From positions 25,708,501-25,772,500 of the forward strand of contig NC_090295.1 in the NCBI RefSeq assembly GCF_037392515.1: a DNA stretch of 64,000 nt, in the 5' to 3' direction. The notes beneath the pieces were generated by a model. It made no database searches. It saw nothing but the letters and a program-made list of their open reading frames with translations, and had not been told where the DNA came from. Origin of the DNA: Haliotis asinina. Lineage: Eukaryota; Mollusca; Gastropoda; Lepetellida; Haliotidae. Made by a program: the position numbers and the translations under genes. This document shows positions 61,201 through 64,000 of this stretch, in pieces (position 1 is the first letter of the stretch; each line of letters begins with the position of its first letter).

Positions 61201-61610
61201 ACATTCAGCAATGGCCCGGCCATCCCAGGTACAGTCTGGCGAAGTATACCCACCTCTCTGCGGTATGTTTATACACTCGACGTAACAGTTATTTTGGTAA
61301 ACTTCACAGATACGGGCAAGTAGCACATGTTCATCCCAAGGGGTTGCGGGCACGGGGTTCTGTCGGAAGGTGTTGACAGGGCATATCTGGGTGTTTATTA
61401 GGAAAACAGCCCATGTTGAAAGGAAATACTGAATATGTTAACAAAAGTAGCAGATGTGTATTTTTCTGAACAGTTGCCTATTGCATTTGGCCAATACTGT
61501 CCCGCAGACATGGTAATTCCATTAACTGTGGAGATAGTAACCGTTCTTTCAATTTCCCACTCAGAACCGGCAGTGATAACTTTCCATTTCAACACTGTAA
61601 TCTATATTCC
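58260..61610. other. Gene-poor stretch with one candidate regulatory box
   Basis: The longest ORF (60870-61376, plus, 168 codons) has no motif; on the opposite strand ORFs at 61020-61253 and 61398-61595 have a somewhat more protein-like composition but no joinable splice sites. None is called as a gene. Confidence 0.4.
59238..59299. promoter_or_regulatory. Candidate promoter: TCTCGCGAGA box with E-box and inverted repeat
   Basis: TCTCGCGAGA lies at 59284-59293, the palindrome bound by BANP in vertebrate CpG-island promoters. TCATGTGACC, an E-box-like site, is about 13 bases upstream. CTTCTGTCTCGGAG (59239 onward) is the near inverse of CTCGCGAGACAGAAG, so the segment can form a hairpin. No gene was identified nearby. 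Confidence 0.3.
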
Positions 61611-61612
61611 AG

Positions 61613-62045
61613 CACACACTCACTGTCACATAACACCATTGTAATCTATATCACACCCTAATAACACTAGATCAGATGTAAAAATTACACACACTCACTA
61701 TCGCATAACACCACTGTAATCTATATCACATCCTAACAACACTAGATCAGATGTAAAAATTACACACACTCACTATCACATAATACCACTGTAATCTATA
61801 TCACGCCCTAATAACACTAGATCAGATGTAAAAATTACACACACTCACTGTCACATAACACCAGTGTAATCTATATCGCGCCCTAACAACACTGGTTCAG
61901 ATGTAAATATTGTACACACTCACTGTCACATAACACCATTACAATCTATTTCCATAGCAACACTAGTTCAGATGTAAATATTGTACACACTCACTGTCAT
62001 ATAACACCATTACAATCTATTTCCATAGCAACACTAGGTAAGATG
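61613..62045. repeat. Tandem array, 75-bp unit, about 6 copies
   Basis: Successive CACTGTCACATAAC phrases start at 61621, 61696, 61771, 61846, 61921 and 61992. Other unit blocks are CACCATTGTAATCTATATC and AACACTAGATCAGATGTAAA. The last two copies have a shortened middle. A SINE interrupts the right end. Confidence 0.94.
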
Positions 62046-62047
62046 TA

Positions 62048-62240
62048 CCCGTGACGGTCCAGGTTACAATTAGTCCTCAGTAACCCTTGCTTGTCGTCAA
62101 TGTTTCCCAATTGCGTAGATCGATGCTCATGCTGTTGATCACTGGATTGTCTGGTCCAGGCTCGATTATTTACAGATCGTCGCCATACAGCCGGAATATT
62201 ACTGAGTGTTGCTTAAAACTTTACTCACACAGTCACTCAC
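62048..62240 (+). mobile_element. SINE, non-tRNA-head family, inserted in the 75-bp array
   Basis: It starts CCCGTGACGGTCCAGG, runs through CAGTAACCCTTGCTTGTCGTC (with an internal deletion), TAGATCGATGCTCATGC and GTCTGGTCCAGGCTCGAT, and ends with the shared tail. Repeat-unit sequence (AAGTTCAGATGTAA) resumes right after it. Confidence 0.85.
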
Positions 62241-64000
62241 AAGTTCAGATGTAATTATGGCACAGGCAACACCCCTAGTTTAACACAAGGATGATTGAAG
62301 CAACTGTAAGACAATTTGACACAGCCTGTGTATCGAGGTGTCAAGGAACCATTGAGGCTACAAGGAGGCAACAGCGACAAGTAGCGTTATGTCTGGTAAC
62401 CCTGGAAATGACATATGTACGGCGTCGGTTACCAAAGACGAATATCAAAACATAAGGTCTGCCAAGACAAACTCCAATATCCTCTTTCCGTTTAGTTGTA
62501 GCCGAATGTTTTCTTGACTTATTTCGGTTCACACTTCTATTTCTATTCAAACACAAACACGCAAAGTTAAAGAATTGTTTACATTTGGTTAACGTCTGGT
62601 GTAAAACTTCAGCCATGTATTTGTTTATCAATCAATTATGTGTAATCTCTCACTAAATATACAGGGTAAGACAAGTCATCCATGTCTCTCTCGTGAACCT
62701 AGCTGTGACTGGGCTGTCGACAAATGTACACTGTCAGCAGCATTGTCTTCAATACATAAAGGAACACAGATCTCAATTTATTGAAGATATCTAGACTTGC
62801 TCAACATTTATAGACTTTCACTGACTATGTTTTCGATCATTATATTTCAGACTTTGTTCCATCGCGTTGGCAAAAAAATTATCACCCCTGTTTAGGGCTG
62901 CACAAATATAAAGCAACGCCCTGGTTGTGTGTCTATTCACTTGCAATTACACAGCTAACACATTTCACATCTGTTCTTAAACGACAATCCACATGGAACG
63001 CGTGTGCGTTGTAGCATGTATATGTTCTGGAATCCGAACAGCACTAAATTACATCAGCGCCGATTGTTATTAGCCATTAGTTGACTGTATCACGGGTACG
63101 CGCTTGGCGTTATATTGCGCTGTTCCACCTCAACAAATCTGATTTTATTTGTACCAGTCGGATGGGGTAATCTTGTAGCTGATGATCACTTTCGTCTACA
63201 AACCCGACCTTACTTCCCCGGGCTCGAACATGTGGGAATACCAGACTCAATGGAATGTATTTTCCTGTTGGCTATCTATGGTCAATAGAGATGCGATAGA
63301 GCGCACGTGGTGAACAAAAGTACTGGAACTTGCACCAGACAAATATGGTTCCTTTGTGTCTGGGGATAAAGGAATGGCCAACTGGAGCCAGTTTGAGACT
63401 CCTCAAGACGCTTCCACTCTGGTACGATCCCATTCTGACAGAGATTTCCTGGGGCTCAGCACTGATAAGACATCGTTTTGGGACAGTTGTTTACTCTACG
63501 TGGGCTAAAGAATAGCGACTTAGAACACATCCGTGCGTGATTCATTAATTATATTGATAATTTCGTGTTTAATTTCTTTACGCAAACGCTCTTATACAAG
63601 ACCCATTTTCATTTTGTGTAAATTTCAAGGCAATCACTCCAGCCGGGACAAAGGGATGGGAATTAGACATGAGACAATATTATATCCCGTGTTGACATAA
63701 GCCACGCCGTTAATGACGGACTGAGGATGAAGACGACGATAATTTATCGAGAAAGAGTATTGTTATTCAGGCACTGAAGATATTCACTTTATCTGCTATT
63801 TTGTCTTTGCAGCCTCGCTGGGTGACAATCGAATACATAAAAAGGAAATTATCATTTTTCAATTGAAGCTGATGACACGCATCCAATCCTCTCAGACAGG
63901 CCACGTGGTTTGAGGTCAAACGAGGGGTCAGTCGGAAGGAGTTCTTTGTGTATGTTCCCTGACCCTTGCGACCCATTGTTCGTGCAAAAAAGCGAAATCG
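62241..64000. other. No gene recognised
   Basis: A 96-codon minus ORF (62341-62631) and a 61-codon plus ORF (63330-63515) show no motif or splice support. No repeats of note. Confidence 0.4.

Noticed and set aside
60870..61376. 168-codon plus ORF
   Set aside because: No family motif, unusual composition and no splice support. The opposite strand looks no less protein-like.

Overview
This window looks like nuclear DNA from a marine gastropod, most likely an abalone (Haliotis) or close relative. It is intron-rich and AT-leaning. At least 15 copies or fragments of tRNA-type SINEs end in a (CTCA)n tail, a repeat style I associate with abalone genomes; that link is from memory and was not checked by a search. 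Tandem repeats are very dense, and fossils of many transposon superfamilies are present. No rRNA, free-standing tRNA, CRISPR array or bacterial-style operon is visible.

Two host genes can be rebuilt exon by exon with consistent splice phases. On the minus strand (5616 down to 2688, continuing off the left edge) is the 5' part of a secreted M13 (neprilysin/ECE-like) zinc metallopeptidase, with a signal-peptide exon, two micro-exons and the conserved M13 N-terminal motifs. On the plus strand (9584 to 14917) is a three-exon gene for a 102-residue helical protein that I do not recognise. A weaker minus-strand candidate at about 34.2-34.6 kb encodes a Cys-rich, possibly PAN/apple-like exon.

Layout: 0-2.4 kb, a decayed Polinton/Maverick-type element with long inverted repeats, a packaging-ATPase remnant, a nested SINE and a nested Tc1 fragment. 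2.7-5.6 kb, the M13 gene, its introns studded with SINEs. 6.06-6.69 kb, a 42-bp minisatellite. 7.81-9.11 kb, an almost intact Tc1/mariner element with two in-frame stops. 9.58-14.92 kb, the 102-aa gene, whose second intron holds a 2.0-kb element with perfect 19-bp inverted repeats and a degenerate tandem array. 16.2-19.1 kb, a decayed DIRS-like (tyrosine recombinase) retrotransposon, followed by a palindromic MITE and a SINE. 20.3 kb, a long (TC)n/(CCCT)n tract. 25.0-26.2, 27.2-27.7, 31.1-31.7, 34.9-36.2, 44.7-46.8, 47.0-47.8, 48.8-50.2 and 61.6-62.0 kb, eight further tandem arrays. 54.2-54.7 kb, a Tc1 transposase N-terminal relic. 56.15-58.16 kb, a Penelope-like element with a GIY-YIG domain, arranged as an inverted pair inside one 12-bp target-site duplication.

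Most long ORFs here (up to 461 aa) are by-products of minisatellites whose unit lacks stop codons, not genes. About 15% of the window is tandem repeat. Two motif clusters resemble promoters without an obvious gene: E2F/E-box/CCAAT at 37.92-37.98 kb and a BANP-type box at 59.28 kb. I found no convincing new multi-gene system. The most informative items are the inverted Penelope unit, the unrecognised 102-aa gene, and the SINE sitting right behind a micro-exon splice donor.
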